DNA from: Effrenium voratum
Taxonomy: Eukaryota; Sar; Dinophyceae; Suessiales; Symbiodiniaceae
DNA length: 64,000 bases
NCBI GenBank assembly: GCA_963377175.1
Contig: CAUJNA010003289.1
Span: 315,923-379,922 of the forward strand
Direction: 5' to 3'
The notes under the pieces are model-generated. The model had not been told where the DNA came from and ran no database searches. It saw nothing but the letters and a program-made list of their open reading frames with translations. The stretch's first letter is position 1, and each line of letters starts with the position of its first letter. Both the position numbers and the translations under genes were made by a program. Shown one piece after another: positions 1 through 9,359 of this stretch.

Positions 1-312
1 TTTGGGAATCCCACTTGAGATATCAAACGAAGCGTCAAACGAACCGTGACGTGGCCATGTTCAACCGTTGCATCCATCCAGCTGGAGCTAGGGTTCGTCC
101 GGCTCCCCTCGCCATGGCTACAGCCTTCCGTGGGTTGATCATCTCACTTCCTGAGGTCATGGACTTTCAAGTCTTTGGGTCTCTAGGTCCCCCAGTCGCG
201 TTTTTTTCTTTTGTTTCACTCTTTTTGGTTGGGATGGTTCCCCTACTAAAATCGACCGCAGGAAAAAAACAGGTACGCTGATTCAAACCTCTCTACTGGA
301 GGACCTAGATTT

Positions 313-379
313 GGACAATTTTAGTGGCGAATGCACAGTTTGGCGACTTTTCCTGGCCAATCCACTCGATCGGAGGTGA
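313..379 (+). repeat. Family R1 dispersed element, partial copy
   Basis: About 67 bases containing 'attttagtggcgaatg' and ending 'ccaatccactcgatcgg' plus 'aggtgag'. Diverged relatives lie near 7440, 16905-16971, 26262-26332, 29575-29668, 41929-42016 and 52846-52924. The 41929 copy has clear terminal inverted repeats; this copy lacks a recognisable left end. Confidence 0.55.
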
Positions 380-400
380 GTAACACACGACGTTGCGTAG

Positions 401-475
401 GTCGAGCGGCTCGCGGGATGTGGGCGCTGTCCTTAAAGTGCTGGCGCTTCGGGGGTTCCCATCTTTTCGACCATC
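401..475 (+). CDS. Possible exon, unknown protein
   Basis: An AG at 399-400 is followed by a frame beginning GRAARGMWALSLKCWRFGG, with mostly G or C in third positions. No domain is recognised. The exon lies just downstream of an R1 element. The end is uncertain because no clear donor is seen. The call rests on codon bias and frame only. Confidence 0.35.
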
Positions 476-629
476 GTTCTTTTCAAAAACCGCCTGTTTC
501 CCCTGGGTTTTTGATGGTTTCCTGAAAAGAATGATCCCTGGAAAGAATGGGGAAGGTACCCCTAGAATGTTCATTTCTGTTTTGTTGGTTTGGGTCCCTG
601 CTGGCAGACCCTATTCACCCACCTCTCAG

Positions 630-739
630 GTGAACTTGAGGATGTTCCGGTCACGGATCCAGTCTCGACCTCCGGTGCTTGGGGAACTTGTTAGCAAATA
701 TTTTGGGCTTCCCAAGCGGTTGCGAAATACTTTGACAAA
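630..739 (+). CDS. Possible exon, unknown protein
   Basis: The pyrimidine-rich stretch 'cacccacctctcag' makes a good acceptor at 628-629. The frame after it starts VNLRMFRSRIQSRPPVLGEL and stays open to the ATCC-type repeat after 780. Third positions are G/C-rich in the first half. A second frame (GELEDVPVTDPVSTSG) is also open for about 20 codons, so the frame is not certain. Confidence 0.35.
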
Positions 740-774
740 GACTTTGGTCCACCTACTTACCTGCTACCCAACTT

Positions 775-848
775 ATCCATACATCCAAGCATAAATACAT
801 ATACATCCAAATAGATCCATACATCCATGCATGCATGCATACATGTCA
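775..848. repeat. Degenerate ATCC/ATGC microsatellite
   Basis: Imperfect runs of 'acatccatacatcc' pass into 'atgcatgcatgcatacat'. A second, similar stretch lies at about 1080-1210. Between them (850-1075) no gene is seen, only a loose recurrence of TTGC- and GCAAC-type words. Confidence 0.8.
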
Positions 849-1079
849 CGCAAACTGTGTCAGAGGTAATGCAAAATAACGCAAGCTGATGCAGGTTGCA
901 CCATGTTGCTTCGCACACACGGAGCTGGCCGCAACATGCCGCATCAATTGAAGTGTAGAAGGAGTAACACATGTTTGTGCAAAATCAAGCGCGCTGCATC
1001 AACTTGTCGCATGTTGCCCAAAATTGCCGCAAACTTTCGCAGGCATCATACCCTTTGTTTGATACCGTCTAGCCACCCT

Positions 1080-1210
1080 CCGATTACATCCATGATTATG
1101 TCATACATCCATACACCGATGCATCCATACACCGATGCATCCATCCATCTATGTATGCATGCATGTACATACGCATGTATGGGTGCAGATGGATGCACGT
1201 ATGCATGGAT
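1080..1210. repeat. Degenerate ATCC/ATGC microsatellite, second block
   Basis: Imperfect 'catccatacaccgatgcatc' units pass into 'atgtatgcatgcatgtac'. The composition is the same as the block at 775-848. No coding signal is seen from here to about 1400. Confidence 0.75.
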
Positions 1211-1400
1211 GTGACCTTAACGCCTAGTCAATCCTGCTTTGGGGTTCCCTTCTAAGGCTGAACGTGTGAACCCACATATGTACCGCAACTTTGGTGGAGT
1301 ACCCAGAAATGGCTCGATTGGTTCAAAACTGGTCACTAAAGGAGCCTGGAGTGGCGAATCATTCATATATTGCTGCACTGGAGTGCGACTCATGGCTTAG

Positions 1401-1646
1401 GTGAGAGAAGTCAATGAGAGGCGCAAGCGCGGCTTGTTTTGCACCGAAGGGGTGTGGACGACCCAAGGAACGAAGAGGTTCTGCCCCATATGCGATGCTC
1501 TTTTGCTTTCCAGAGCCGCACCTGCATGCAGAATCTTGCATGTGCACTCGAGGTGCTGCCTTGGCACTGGACACTGGCAAGGGAGACCTCATGTTTCGCA
1601 TGCCACAGGCGAGCCGCTGTTTTGTCGGAGAGCAAGGCATTTAGCA
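1401..1646 (+). CDS. Coding-like pocket with a CxxC motif; frame switches
   Basis: After an AG at 1399-1400 one frame reads VREVNERRKRGLFCTEGVW and continues to FCPICDALL, with strong G/C third positions to about 1500. From 1515 a different frame follows a textbook acceptor ('cttttgctttccag'), contains ALALDTGKGDLMFRMPQ and ends in a stop near 1643. The two frames may be two exons or a frame-broken copy; no adequate donor is seen between them. The Cys pair suggests a small metal-binding motif, but no family is recognised. Confidence 0.4.
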
Positions 1647-1791
1647 GAAACATAAAAACATAAAGGAAACAGGGATGGGAGAATGCAGGGAGGGCAGATT
1701 TTTGTAGCCACCTGAAGATGCTTTCAGCTACCCCATTCCGGGCAAGCCCAGTCCCTTTTGCGAAGTTTAAGGCGAAGTTGTCGCTTTACAG

Positions 1792-1880
1792 AACTTGACG
1801 CATTCCGATGTGCAACTACGGTTCCAACTGGATGTCCCTGAATCACTTCAACAAGACACATTCTGGGAGAAACCTTTTGC
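1792..1880 (+). CDS. Possible exon, unknown protein
   Basis: The acceptor 'gtcgctttacag' ends at 1791. The frame then reads NLTHSDVQLRFQLDVPESLQ and continues to a TFWEKP block, where sequence of the dispersed 'ttttggctttcc' type takes over. No family is recognised. Confidence 0.4.
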
Positions 1881-2015
1881 CTTTTGGCTTTCCATCACTT
1901 TCCCGAACCCCGAAAAGTCCACTTTTGCGGGGTTTGCAAGCTGTCCGGGATCACGAAATGCCCAACAACAACCAAGGGGACTTACATATTCGCCTGTGGG
2001 TCATCATGATTGCAC

Positions 2016-2165
2016 ATGGCGAGCTTACCCACCGTTGCCCGCTTGCTGGTTGCCAGTGTGAATCGGACCCGCGCGGAATGCCTGGAAGCGCCCGTTGGTG
2101 CTTACCGTGGGCGAGCGCGGAGCGCACGTATGAGGGCAATGACTCTGGTGCACTGGCGCCTCTGA
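2016..2165 (+). CDS. Short complete ORF, 49 aa, unknown
   Basis: ATG at 2016, TGA at 2163-2165. The protein starts MASLPTVARLLVASVNRTRA and is Arg-rich toward its end. Third positions are clearly G/C-rich, unlike the flanks. It could be a small gene, or an exon entered at the AG of 'ggttgccag'. No homolog is recognised. Confidence 0.42.
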   Translation: MASLPTVARLLVASVNRTRAECLEAPVGAYRGRARSARMRAMTLVHWRL

Positions 2166-2261
2166 AAAAAATAGGAACATGAGTAGACGGGCCCAAAGAA
2201 TTCGCGTGGAGTTGGGTAATTACACCAAATCAAGCTGGGATCACAGGAACAAGGGTTACTT

Positions 2262-2335
2262 CCATTTGCTTAAGAATATTTTTGTTATTTCCCCCTGCTG
2301 GTTTTAAAGGGAATCTGTGGCTACTGGAAATATAT
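2262..2335 (+). repeat. Dispersed repeat pair, copy 1
   Basis: The stretch 'tttgcttaagaatat', a T-rich tract and 'tttaaagggaatct' recurs at 3151-3221. It resembles the 3' half of family R4 (38953-39029, 56349-56424), which has a T-rich tract followed by 'ggttctaccactgg'. Both copies are probably intronic. A short TTA/TTTA-rich tract follows at 2331-2364. Confidence 0.5.
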
Positions 2336-2528
2336 TATTATTATTATTTCTATTTATTTATTTTCGAGGGGGCCTTTTCGCAAATGGAAGGTTAGTGCTG
2401 AATTTCACCCCTGAACGCGATTCACGCTCTCTGACAGAGGCTGCCAGTCAATCCGAGACGGTTCACCATGTTTTGACTCTTGCACGGCGCTAGACTATGA
2501 CATATGGATCACGCGACTTCGATGGAAA

Positions 2529-2738
2529 ATGGCATCTTGGTCTGGGGCGGATATCAAGGAATTCCAGATGAGATGTGACTTAGAGAACCTCCAAACTGCG
2601 AAAAGACCACAAGAGGTTTCTTGCGATTCCTTTTTTTCCGGTTGTTTGGTCACGCTAATTGTTGTCCCTCTGTGTGCCAGTTTGGTTCTCCCCATTTTCC
2701 ATGTCATGGTTGTTGCACTTTGCAAGGATGTGCTTTGA
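2529..2738 (+). CDS. ORF of 69 aa with a hydrophobic segment, uncertain
   Basis: Complete from ATG to TGA. The N-terminus MASWSGADIKEFQMRCDLEN is polar. A hydrophobic stretch (about residues 37-63, CLVTLIVVPLCASLVLPI and on) could span a membrane. It lies 11 bases before a better-supported exon in another frame and may be partly intron. Function unknown. Confidence 0.33.
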   Translation: MASWSGADIKEFQMRCDLENLQTAKRPQEVSCDSFFSGCLVTLIVVPLCASLVLPIFHVMVVALCKDVL

Positions 2739-2749
2739 ACAAAGCTTAG

Positions 2750-2871
2750 GCGAAGCTTCCATGGCGCATCGTTTGGTGCTGGACCCAGGTGATTCTATTT
2801 TGGTTCCCTTAAAGCACCGGCGGTACAATCCCATCAGGGTGAAAGTAGATGGCACGGATTCCTTTATTCAG
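2750..2871 (+). CDS. Probable exon with consensus 5' splice site
   Basis: The frame opens after 'aaagcttag' and contains an ATG (MAHRLVLDPGDSILVPLKHR). It ends in FIQ immediately before 'cag/gtaagtaaat', a near-perfect donor at 2872. It may be a first coding exon. About 40 codons; no domain is recognised. Confidence 0.52.
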
Positions 2872-3150
2872 GTAAGTAAATGAGATGAATAAACCAACAT
2901 GATGGAATTGTGCCAACTACCATCCAGCTGTGCCCCGCCCGAAGTACGCCCATTCTAACTTCAAAGTTCGAAATTTCCCAAAACACGTTGGCAACTTGCA
3001 GGTCGGTATCAACCCGTGCTTGTCTAAATCATCAGTAGGATGTTCAATCCACCGAGTTAGTAGGTTATAATCATTACGGATTTTTGGTGGCTGGCGTTAA
3101 TAGCCATACTGTACCTGCCTGACGTTGGATGAACTTCCTAGTATGGAGCA

Positions 3151-3221
3151 CTTTGATTTGCTTAAGAATATGTTTTATTTTTCCTGTTGGGTTTAAGGGA
3201 ATCTATCACTACCAAGAATAG
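3151..3221 (+). repeat. Dispersed repeat pair, copy 2
   Basis: Second copy of the 2262-2335 unit ('tttgcttaagaatatg', T-rich, 'gtttaagggaatctat'). It is followed at 3292-3322 by a perfect 10-base inverted repeat (TTCGAGGGCT / AGCCCTCGAA) that can form a hairpin. A (GT)n tract sits at 3454-3468. Confidence 0.5.
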
Positions 3222-3636
3222 TTGTTTTTTCCAGGCGTCGAAAACGCAAATGGAAGAACATACACCTTTTTTTTCAGCTTCAGAGTGATTCTTCGAGGGC
3301 TGTCAGCCTTCGAGCCCTCGAATGGTGCCTTAGATCGGCGGCTTTGGGTTTGGGTTGCCATCCGCCTGAAATGTTCATCCGCCTTTGTAGCTGATCTTGG
3401 CTCCCGTCCTGCAAAGTTAAACACTGTTGGGCACAGACTTGAAAGTTGGCTTTGTGTGTGTGTGTGTTTTTTTGTGGTTTCCAAGGACATTGGTGAAAGC
3501 GCCCTTGTCTCCTGACTGGGAAGGGATGAGCTTGCCCACCGTGATTTACCCACCGTGATTGCCTTTGGGGACCGACGCAAGGGTGCTTCCCTTTCGGGCG
3601 AATCAAAACTTCGACGCATGGCCAGGGCAAGCCTTG

Positions 3637-3703
3637 GGTATGGGTCAAAGTGAAACCACAGGGGACCGGTGCTAGTCCATGTTTTCACTTACCAGGGCAA
3701 GCC
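3637..3703 (+). repeat. Family A introner-like element, left half
   Basis: Contains 'gggtatgggtcaaagtgaaa', 'caggggaccggtg' and 'cacttaccagggcaagcc', in the order found in full family A copies (for example 16981-17080). The right inverted repeat is missing, so this is a truncated copy. Confidence 0.55.
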
Positions 3704-4100
3704 ATGTGGAGTAATGTTTGACAACCATCTCGAGATGCCTGGAGGAATCTGCAGATTCACTCCACTTCCCAGATTCACATGGAAACCAACGCCCTTTTCT
3801 GGAGGTTTCTTCAAACGGTCTTCCATGTAGCTGTGTCTTTTTTAAGGCTACCATTTTCGGGGGTTTCAAAAGGACACCAACAGGAAAAACACACACACAC
3901 ACACCCGTGTAAACATGCAAACCTGGAACATCTGGTATATCCTCGACAGCGGCAGATGATTTGAAACGTCCTGAGAGCCTGCTGTTGCAGGTAATTAGAG
4001 ATTTGGGGAAACCGAAATTTACGTTTCTCCGATTTTGAGACACACCCATTTGCCTTTTAGTGTTCAACCGATTTTCCCTGTTTCTGTACCACAGCGGTAG

Positions 4101-4238
4101 CTGGACGCACTGGGTAATGGATTTCTGCCTGAAGATAATTCCTGGTGTCGGGGTACCTGCCCTGTGGTCACGTGTTCATGGGCTCTGATGATCTCGCCTG
4201 CTGGTTTCGCTTCAAATCACACGGAGCATGTCACTTGA
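4101..4238 (+). CDS. Probable terminal exon, 45 codons
   Basis: The acceptor region 'gtttctgtaccacagcggtag' ends at 4100. The frame LDALGNGFLPEDNSWCRGTC runs to TGA at 4236-4238. Amino-acid make-up is natural, with three Cys and mostly G/C-ending codons. A shorter overlapping frame (MDFCLKIIPGVGVPALW) is the alternative. Function unknown. Confidence 0.48.
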   Translation: MDALGNGFLPEDNSWCRGTCPVVTCSWALMISPAGFASNHTEHVT

Positions 4239-4438
4239 GAGGAGGGTCAGCTGTGGGTGTCAACTAGGCCCGAACTTTTCAGGACGGGGACCTTTGTTTG
4301 TTTTCATTTGTTGAACACCCAAGTCGACCCCGGAGTTATTTTTACTTTTTTAACAAAAACTGGCCATATATGTATATATATATGTATATATTATGTATAT
4401 ATCTAAAACCAAATGGCCGATGGGCAGCTGTGTGTTCT

Positions 4439-4573
4439 TCAAAGATGAAGGGTTCCCCGCTCAAGGGCGTTGGTGAATCTGGTCAAATTCAAAACTCACA
4501 AGGCATTTTGGCGACCTCACCCATGGGGGGCCTTGGAGTCAGGTTGGTGATCCATGACTCTTCACGCACGTAA
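4439..4573 (+). CDS. Possible exon, unknown protein
   Basis: After 'tgtgttcttcaaag' the + frame begins MKGSPLKGVGESGQIQNSQG and ends at TAA, 4571-4573. The opposite strand of 4489-4728 carries a 79-codon ORF that also looks natural. The + reading is preferred because nearly all other coding signal here is on +. Confidence 0.38.
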   Translation, partial: SKMKGSPLKGVGESGQIQNSQGILATSPMGGLGVRLVIHDSSRT

Positions 4574-4627
4574 ACTGAGGGAAGACCCTTTCTCCAACCC
4601 AACCGCTTTTTGACCTCCAGTTGACCT

Positions 4628-4711
4628 ATGGCCAAACACAGGCCCAGCGCTTCTAGGTACTGTGCGCTGAAACAAGGCAACTCCAATGAGGCACCCTCCC
4701 AACGCAGATAG
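4628..4711 (+). CDS. Short ORF, 27 aa, unknown
   Basis: ATG at 4628 follows a 'ttttgacctccag' acceptor-like tract. The peptide MAKHRPSASRYCALKQGNSN ends at TAG 4709-4711. Codon ends are G/C-rich. It may be the terminal exon of the gene that includes 4439-4573; the junction is not resolved. Confidence 0.38.
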   Translation: MAKHRPSASRYCALKQGNSNEAPSQRR

Positions 4712-5019
4712 AAAGTGAGGGTTGTCAAAGGAAACTTTGCATCCCCTCAGGTTCTATGTTCATTGGCAGAACTGCGAGTGGGGAAGGTTCCCATGGGATT
4801 TGGTGCTCAGCTTCTCGATTTGAGCCCCAGGTTGTCGGAGGAAACCCGGACTGGTCTAGTACAAGCCTCGCGGGGAGACTGAGCCAAAGGGAGACGACGG
4901 ACACATTCAGTGCAAATTACAATGGTTTGGCCCAAGGTTCATTTGGAGGGAACTACATGTCAACCACAAAAACGAGAGGGGACTCACTTAATGTCCAATG
5001 TGTTTGGGGGAAACGAGTA

Positions 5020-5200
5020 ATTGTAAACGCTGCGCGCTGCCCGCCTCGGCCCAGCCGAGCGGGGGGGTTGGGCTGTGTCAGACAGGATCTTAGGGCCAGC
5101 AGACATGGGTCAGGGGGTGGGGGCGGGGGGTAGGCCTGAGGTGAGTCTCAGACACGTCAGACAGGCCTGGCCAGCAGGAGGTCATGCTTTTCGGACCAAA
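5020..5200. repeat. Dispersed GC-rich repeat, copy 1
   Basis: 'aacgctgcgcgctgcccgcc', a 'ctcggcccagccgag' hairpin and 'gacacgtcagacaggcctgg' recur in the same order at 42602-43020. Inside, 'caggatcttagggccagcag' occurs at 5082 and again at 5287, a direct repeat of about 40 bases. The stretch 5330-5930 has no confident gene. It holds a degenerate inverted-repeat relative of the 36301 element (about 5585-5660) and a TA tract (5709-5733). Confidence 0.6.
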
Positions 5201-5935
5201 CAACTATTTGGCGATTTCTATTACAGCGAATTTGCGTCCAAAAGCGGCCCATGGAGCTGGACGCCGAGGAACCTCGAAAATTTCAAGGCCCGCCGGACAG
5301 GATCTTAGGGCCAGCAGACATGGGTCAGGAGGGTTGGGGGGGGGGGGGGTGGGCCGCAGAAATTTTGCGAAGATCTGAGCGCCCTTGGCCCCCTTGGGGC
5401 CGAGGCGAATTTTGACCGGGGCGCACATACCCAGTGCGTTCAAAGTGCAGAAAATGATTTGAGGCTGCAAATTTACTTACAAGGCACCCAAGCCATGAGG
5501 TGGCCTTAGCTCAGGGAGGCCCAGTGATTCGTAGCTTTCAGCGCATCAGTTTGTGCGAAATCTGTAGGAAATCAGTCGGAATGAAACCAGCCTTTGGTCC
5601 CCGAATAAAGTAAACCACAAGTGGGATTGTTGATAAGGGTCATTCCACTTCTCATTTTCTGCTGACCAGAAAGAAAATATGGCAAAACAAGACATACCCG
5701 CGCACATATTTATATATATATATATATATTATATACGCATACACATAGTACATATGTTACCAGCAGAAAATCCTGTTGCTCCAGATCGCCCGAGGCAAAA
5801 AATCGGAGCGCCGCTACCGCCCCTTGAGCCTTTTTTTGGTTTCGGGCTCCTTTCTTTGGGGTATCAGCCGTATCAACGGAGACGTTTTGGTTTGATCAAG
5901 GTCACCAGGCTTGCGTTTGTGGTGCCAAGGCGCAG

Positions 5936-6358
5936 GTGACTGATGCTTCTGCCAAGCCCTCTGGTGAGGCTGGCTGGATGCTGGTTGGCAGCGTCTTCTC
6001 CGGGCTGCGATTTGCTGCGCGCTCCAGGTCTCCATGTTCTCCAAGAGGCTCCGCCCGTGTATGGAACGCTCTTTGACTCCCCAGCGTGGTCATCTGCATA
6101 CTTGAAAGCGAGGCAAATGCGCTGCGGGAGCTGCGGATTCTGGAGGAGGCCCGAGCGTGTGGCTTGGCTCAGGAGGTGCAGCAGAGGGCGCGGAGGAGGA
6201 AGTTGGAGCACTTGCCGGACGTGCACGTGTGCCCGAGTAGTGGAAACTCTTGTAATTGGTTGACGATATTCTTGGTAGTCTTCTGTGCTGCACTTGTGGC
6301 CCAAGACCTTCCAGTGGTAGTGCCACTCAAACCAACCTTGGCGCGCCAGCTTAATTAA
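5936..6358 (+). CDS. Two-exon gene fragment with a coiled-coil-like segment
   Basis: Exon 1 (5936-6027) follows 'gcgcag' and reads VTDASAKPSGEAGWMLVGSV, ending before 'ag/gtctcc'. Exon 2 starts at 6085 after 'ctttgactccccag' and reads VVICILESEANALRELRILE, then a Glu/Arg/Leu-rich helix likely to form a coiled coil (about EEARACGLAQEVQQRARRRK). The 57-base intron is GT-AG and the phases match (92 bases, then one base completing the codon). Exon 2 may end at the GT at 6221 or read on to a stop at 6356-6358 through a hydrophobic tail. No family is recognised. Confidence 0.55.
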
Positions 6359-6471
6359 CATGTAGTAGCATAAAGTAACACAGGGCAACATATGGTGTCA
6401 CATCGTATAAACGGATGATATGTGTATCCTAGCTCAAGAATGCGTTGGTCACACATGTAGATAAATACATG

Positions 6472-6635
6472 TCTTTACCGGGTACTTCTTGAGCCCTGAG
6501 CCGGATGCAAAGGATATGGCGGAGTGTTCTTTAAGGGTACTCTTTTCACCATGGTTTAAAAGGAAGACCAAGGAAACACTCAACACCATGTTTCGGGATC
6601 CGCATGATGAGGGGTTTACACCCAGACGAAAGTAA
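6472..6635 (+). CDS. Coding-like block, end possibly frame-broken
   Basis: Open + frame containing SPEPDAKDMAECSLRVLFSP and then FKRKTKETLNTMFRDPHDEG, with a stop at 6633-6635. A polypyrimidine AG ('tacttcttgag', 6483-6493) is a possible acceptor. Just after the G run at 6610 an equally natural frame begins one frame over, suggesting an indel. Function unknown. Confidence 0.48.
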
Positions 6636-6895
6636 ACGCACATTCCTTCGTGCCGGTACGGGGGATGACCTTGGAGGCGGATTTTCAACCCGAAAGGATT
6701 TTTCAAGGGATCTTTTCCCCCGCTGGTTGCAAGATACGCGCAATACGGATTTAGCTCCGAAAGCGGTTCTCTGAAATCGGAAAGCCTGAGGCTGTAAGGG
6801 TTCTGCGGGCACTCGGCTTTCTAAAGGGACCAAAAACATACCAACCCTATTACTTGGCGGTCCCCTTAGTTTTTAAGTTTTTTAGTTTTGTATTG
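6609..6895 (+). CDS. Continuation of coding in another frame, with an in-frame stop
   Basis: The frame runs GVYTQTKVNAHSFVPVRGMT and MTLEADFQPERIFQGIFSPA to a TAG at 6754-6756. The same frame then continues LRKRFSEIGKPEAVRVLRAL and GFLKGPKTYQPYYLAVPL. The TAG lies in 'cggatttag', so 6757 could instead be an exon start. Together with 6472-6635 this may be one degenerating gene or a mis-spliced set of exons. Confidence 0.42.
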
Positions 6896-7559
6896 TTTAG
6901 TCGAGATTTTCAGTTAACCCACTAGCAGTTAAGCAGGTCTGCGGGCAGCCCAGATTATGTACATATATACATATATGTATAGAGATACGCATGTCCTGTT
7001 TTGGTTGGCAGCTCTGCTTCCACTTCTTCTCGGGATGTGTCTCTGAACATATGTAGCCTCCGTTGTCACAGCTGGGCACAGCGCAGCGCAGATGGCAAGG
7101 CGAAACCAACAAGGTAGTCTACCGTCGGTTGACATGGGGCACGCTCACCAAAATACCATCAGCAAATGAAGGTCACTTGCCAAAATCCAATGTCAATGTA
7201 ACGCCATAGCTAAATGAGAGGCTGCCCTTTTGTTGGCTGGCATCCAAGGGAACGAGAAGGAACGTTTTGACACACCCCCAAATATTGACCAGGGCGCAAT
7301 CCAACGTTGGACCCGGCCTGCATCGCGTTTTGGCACCTTGAGGCCGAATCGGCTTTGGTTCCACCACTTACCGAAGGCGCAAGTCGTGCACGGATGGTTT
7401 ACTCGCTTCCTGAGTTCCGGGTCTTTATGTGTTTTAGGTTTGGACCATTTTAGTGATAATCTGCAGTTTGCACCATAGCTCTGGTTCCCCCAGTTCACCC
7501 CAAACTATAGCCATTCGACTGGGGGTCCTTACCACTTGAAGAAGTCGTCCTGAACCATC

Positions 7560-7815
7560 GCGGTTTTGGGCCAGGAACCCAGTTTTGCTTTGGCGCACCA
7601 GCTTTTGGCGGGAATGAAGGTGTTTAATGAATCGCTTCTTCATGTTTGGAAAATTGGTCAGTAGCAATGCCACTACAGGCATGGTCGTTGTTGGACCTTG
7701 TAGACATGGATTGCTTCTTACCTGTCAACCTTCCAGTTTTGCTTAGGCCCATCACTTCTTGGCCGGTGTTTTATTCGCCGCCTCTTCATCTTTGGAAATA
7801 CCTCCACAAGGCGAT
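7560..7815. repeat. Diverged direct duplication, about 175 bp apart
   Basis: 'cagttttgctttggcgcacc' ... 'cttcttcatgtttggaaa' (7580-7650) is matched by 'cagttttgcttaggcccatc' ... 'cctcttcatctttggaaa' (7735-7800). The flanks 7150-7560 hold no confident gene, only a partial family R1 copy near 7440-7480. Confidence 0.5.
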
Positions 7816-7894
7816 CTGATTTGGCGCCAGGACTTCCTGCCCTCTGTGAATCAGCTGCCCTCAGAGCTGGTTGTAGAGGACTGGTGGAAAGGCG
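7811..7894 (+). CDS. Probable exon, 28 codons
   Basis: After 'cctccacaag' the frame reads GDLIWRQDFLPSVNQLPSEL and continues VVEDWWKG, with strongly G/C-ending codons. A GT at 7895 ('ggcg/gtggcc') is the likely donor. It starts at the edge of the duplication above. Unrecognised. Confidence 0.5.
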
Positions 7895-8272
7895 GTGGCC
7901 CACAAAACCACAAGTCGTGTCAAAAAACGGAGGCTGGTTGTAGAGGAAATGCCTTGCCATAGATCCATCTTACTCAAATGACATAGAGGGTGTTGGCGCT
8001 CAACTGTTTCCTTGGCTTTGGGAGTACGTTCCCCCTTTAGGCGTCTCTTTCAGATACAGCGTCTTGACGGAAGGATGAGGGAGGAACCATGATTGGACGA
8101 TGTAGTTCTCGTTCTCTCTATCGCTAACCTAGGATTGATAAACCCTTGGTTGATTCCTCTAGGATCAGAGGTTCTTATACATAAACTTACACATATCCTT
8201 ATTTCCGGGGCGGTTTCAGCATTGGTTGTGCGCATGTCGATCGAGTGTCCCTTATTTGCGGCCTGATGCTAG

Positions 8273-8488
8273 AAGCTGACCATAAGGCATGGCGAAGTCG
8301 AGGGAACGAACACGGAGCCTTTTGGGAGGCATGCGCCCACGTGGTTTGGCTCATGCAGCAAAAGGGCGTGTGTGCAAAACACGTTCAGATTTGACCGCCT
8401 AAAGAAAGCGGTTTCCCGTGAGATGAAAAACAAAAAGGACTTGGTGAACTTGTCAATGTGTACCACTCCGTCAGCTCTGTTCCCATGA
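8273..8488 (+). pseudogene. Coding sequence split by a one-base frameshift
   Basis: After the AG of 'gatgctag' one frame reads ADHKAWRSRGNEHGAFWEAC and then AHVVWLMQQKGVCA, stopping near 8390. The next frame over then reads NTFRFDRLKKAVSREMKNKK and DLVNLSMCTTPSALFP, to TGA at 8486-8488. Both halves have G/C-rich third positions, and the switch falls at an AAAA run near 8378. Either the gene is broken or the assembly has one extra A. The opposite strand has a 95-codon ORF (8269-8556), judged a shadow. Function unknown. Confidence 0.48.
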
Positions 8489-8546
8489 GGGTTGTTTGCT
8501 TGGGCGCCCAAACGAAGCCCGGTTTCTTCCATGTATTTCTCGGTAG

Positions 8547-8701
8547 CTGAAGGCAACCAGCCTCAAGATTCAAGGAACGGGTTGCCGGCAAAATTCAACA
8601 CCACCGTTGCTTGGGAGTGTCTCAAGATGGTGGCCCCTTTCGGTTGGTGCGAAAAAAATAGAGAACAGGAGAAAGTGAACCGCAGGCCCTTCTTTTTTTA
8701 G
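8547..8701 (+). CDS. Probable exon, unknown protein
   Basis: The acceptor 'catgtatttctcggtag' ends at 8546. The frame reads EGNQPQDSRNGLPAKFNTTV and then AWECLKMVAPFGWCEKNREQ, ending at a stop inside a T run. It probably belongs with the broken coding block just upstream. Confidence 0.48.
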
Positions 8702-8758
8702 AAAGCCGGCATGGTCCAGGGGTTTGGGGGCAGAGTTTGATGTAGCAGAAGCAGAAGG

Positions 8759-8905
8759 ATGACGAGCTGTCTTGGGGAAAAGGCAGCTTCCCATGCCGTG
8801 AGCTGCGTCCTTGAGCCCCTTTTGGCCAATGTAGAAAGGCGCTACGTAAACCCTTACACCCATCTTGATATGAAACGCCAGCTTGGGTGTTGGGTCTCAG
8901 ATGTT
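8759..8905 (+). CDS. Possible exon, unknown protein
   Basis: ATG-led frame MTSCLGEKAASHAVSCVLEP followed by LLANVERRYVNPYTHLDMKR. It passes into CA-rich repeat after about 9040, where the open frame is no longer meaningful. The minus strand also has a natural-looking frame here, so strand is not certain. Confidence 0.4.
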
Positions 8906-9044
8906 TCTCCTGCGTTGTCTACTTCTCCAAATCCAGCCGTTGAAACACAGAAGGGATACTCACGAAAACGTGGGCCCAACAAGTTGTTGTTTTTCTGGTT
9001 ATGCAGTCTGTCAATGGGGCACAAGCATTTCAAACTAACCAGCA

Positions 9045-9350
9045 CGCCAGCAAACAAACCAACGACGAACCAACCGACCAAGCGCAGGAACGCACACACA
9101 CACACACAACAAGACAATCACACAACAACAAAAACAGACACACAGACACCAAGACACAGACCACACACGCACATGCCTCTACACACAAAGACACAAAAAC
9201 GCAGCAACACAGCACACAGACAGGTCAACACGGAAAGAAACAAGCACACAAACAAACAAACCAACAAGCAGTCGGGCAGGCAGGAAGGCACGCGCGCAGG
9301 CAGGCAGGCAGACAGACAGACACACAATCAAACACAGACACATGTTTTTC
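9045..9350. repeat. CA/AAC-rich low-complexity tract
   Basis: Short imperfect runs of CACACA, AACA, AACC, GGCA and GACA with very few T on the + strand. Open frames here (Thr/Gln/Asn/His-rich) come from the missing T residues and should not be read as genes. Confidence 0.9.
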
Positions 9351-9359
9351 AATAAATCA

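Noticed and set aside
4489..4728. 79-codon minus ORF, natural-looking
   Set aside because: Overlaps two + frames with better splice context and the general + orientation; kept as an alternative only.
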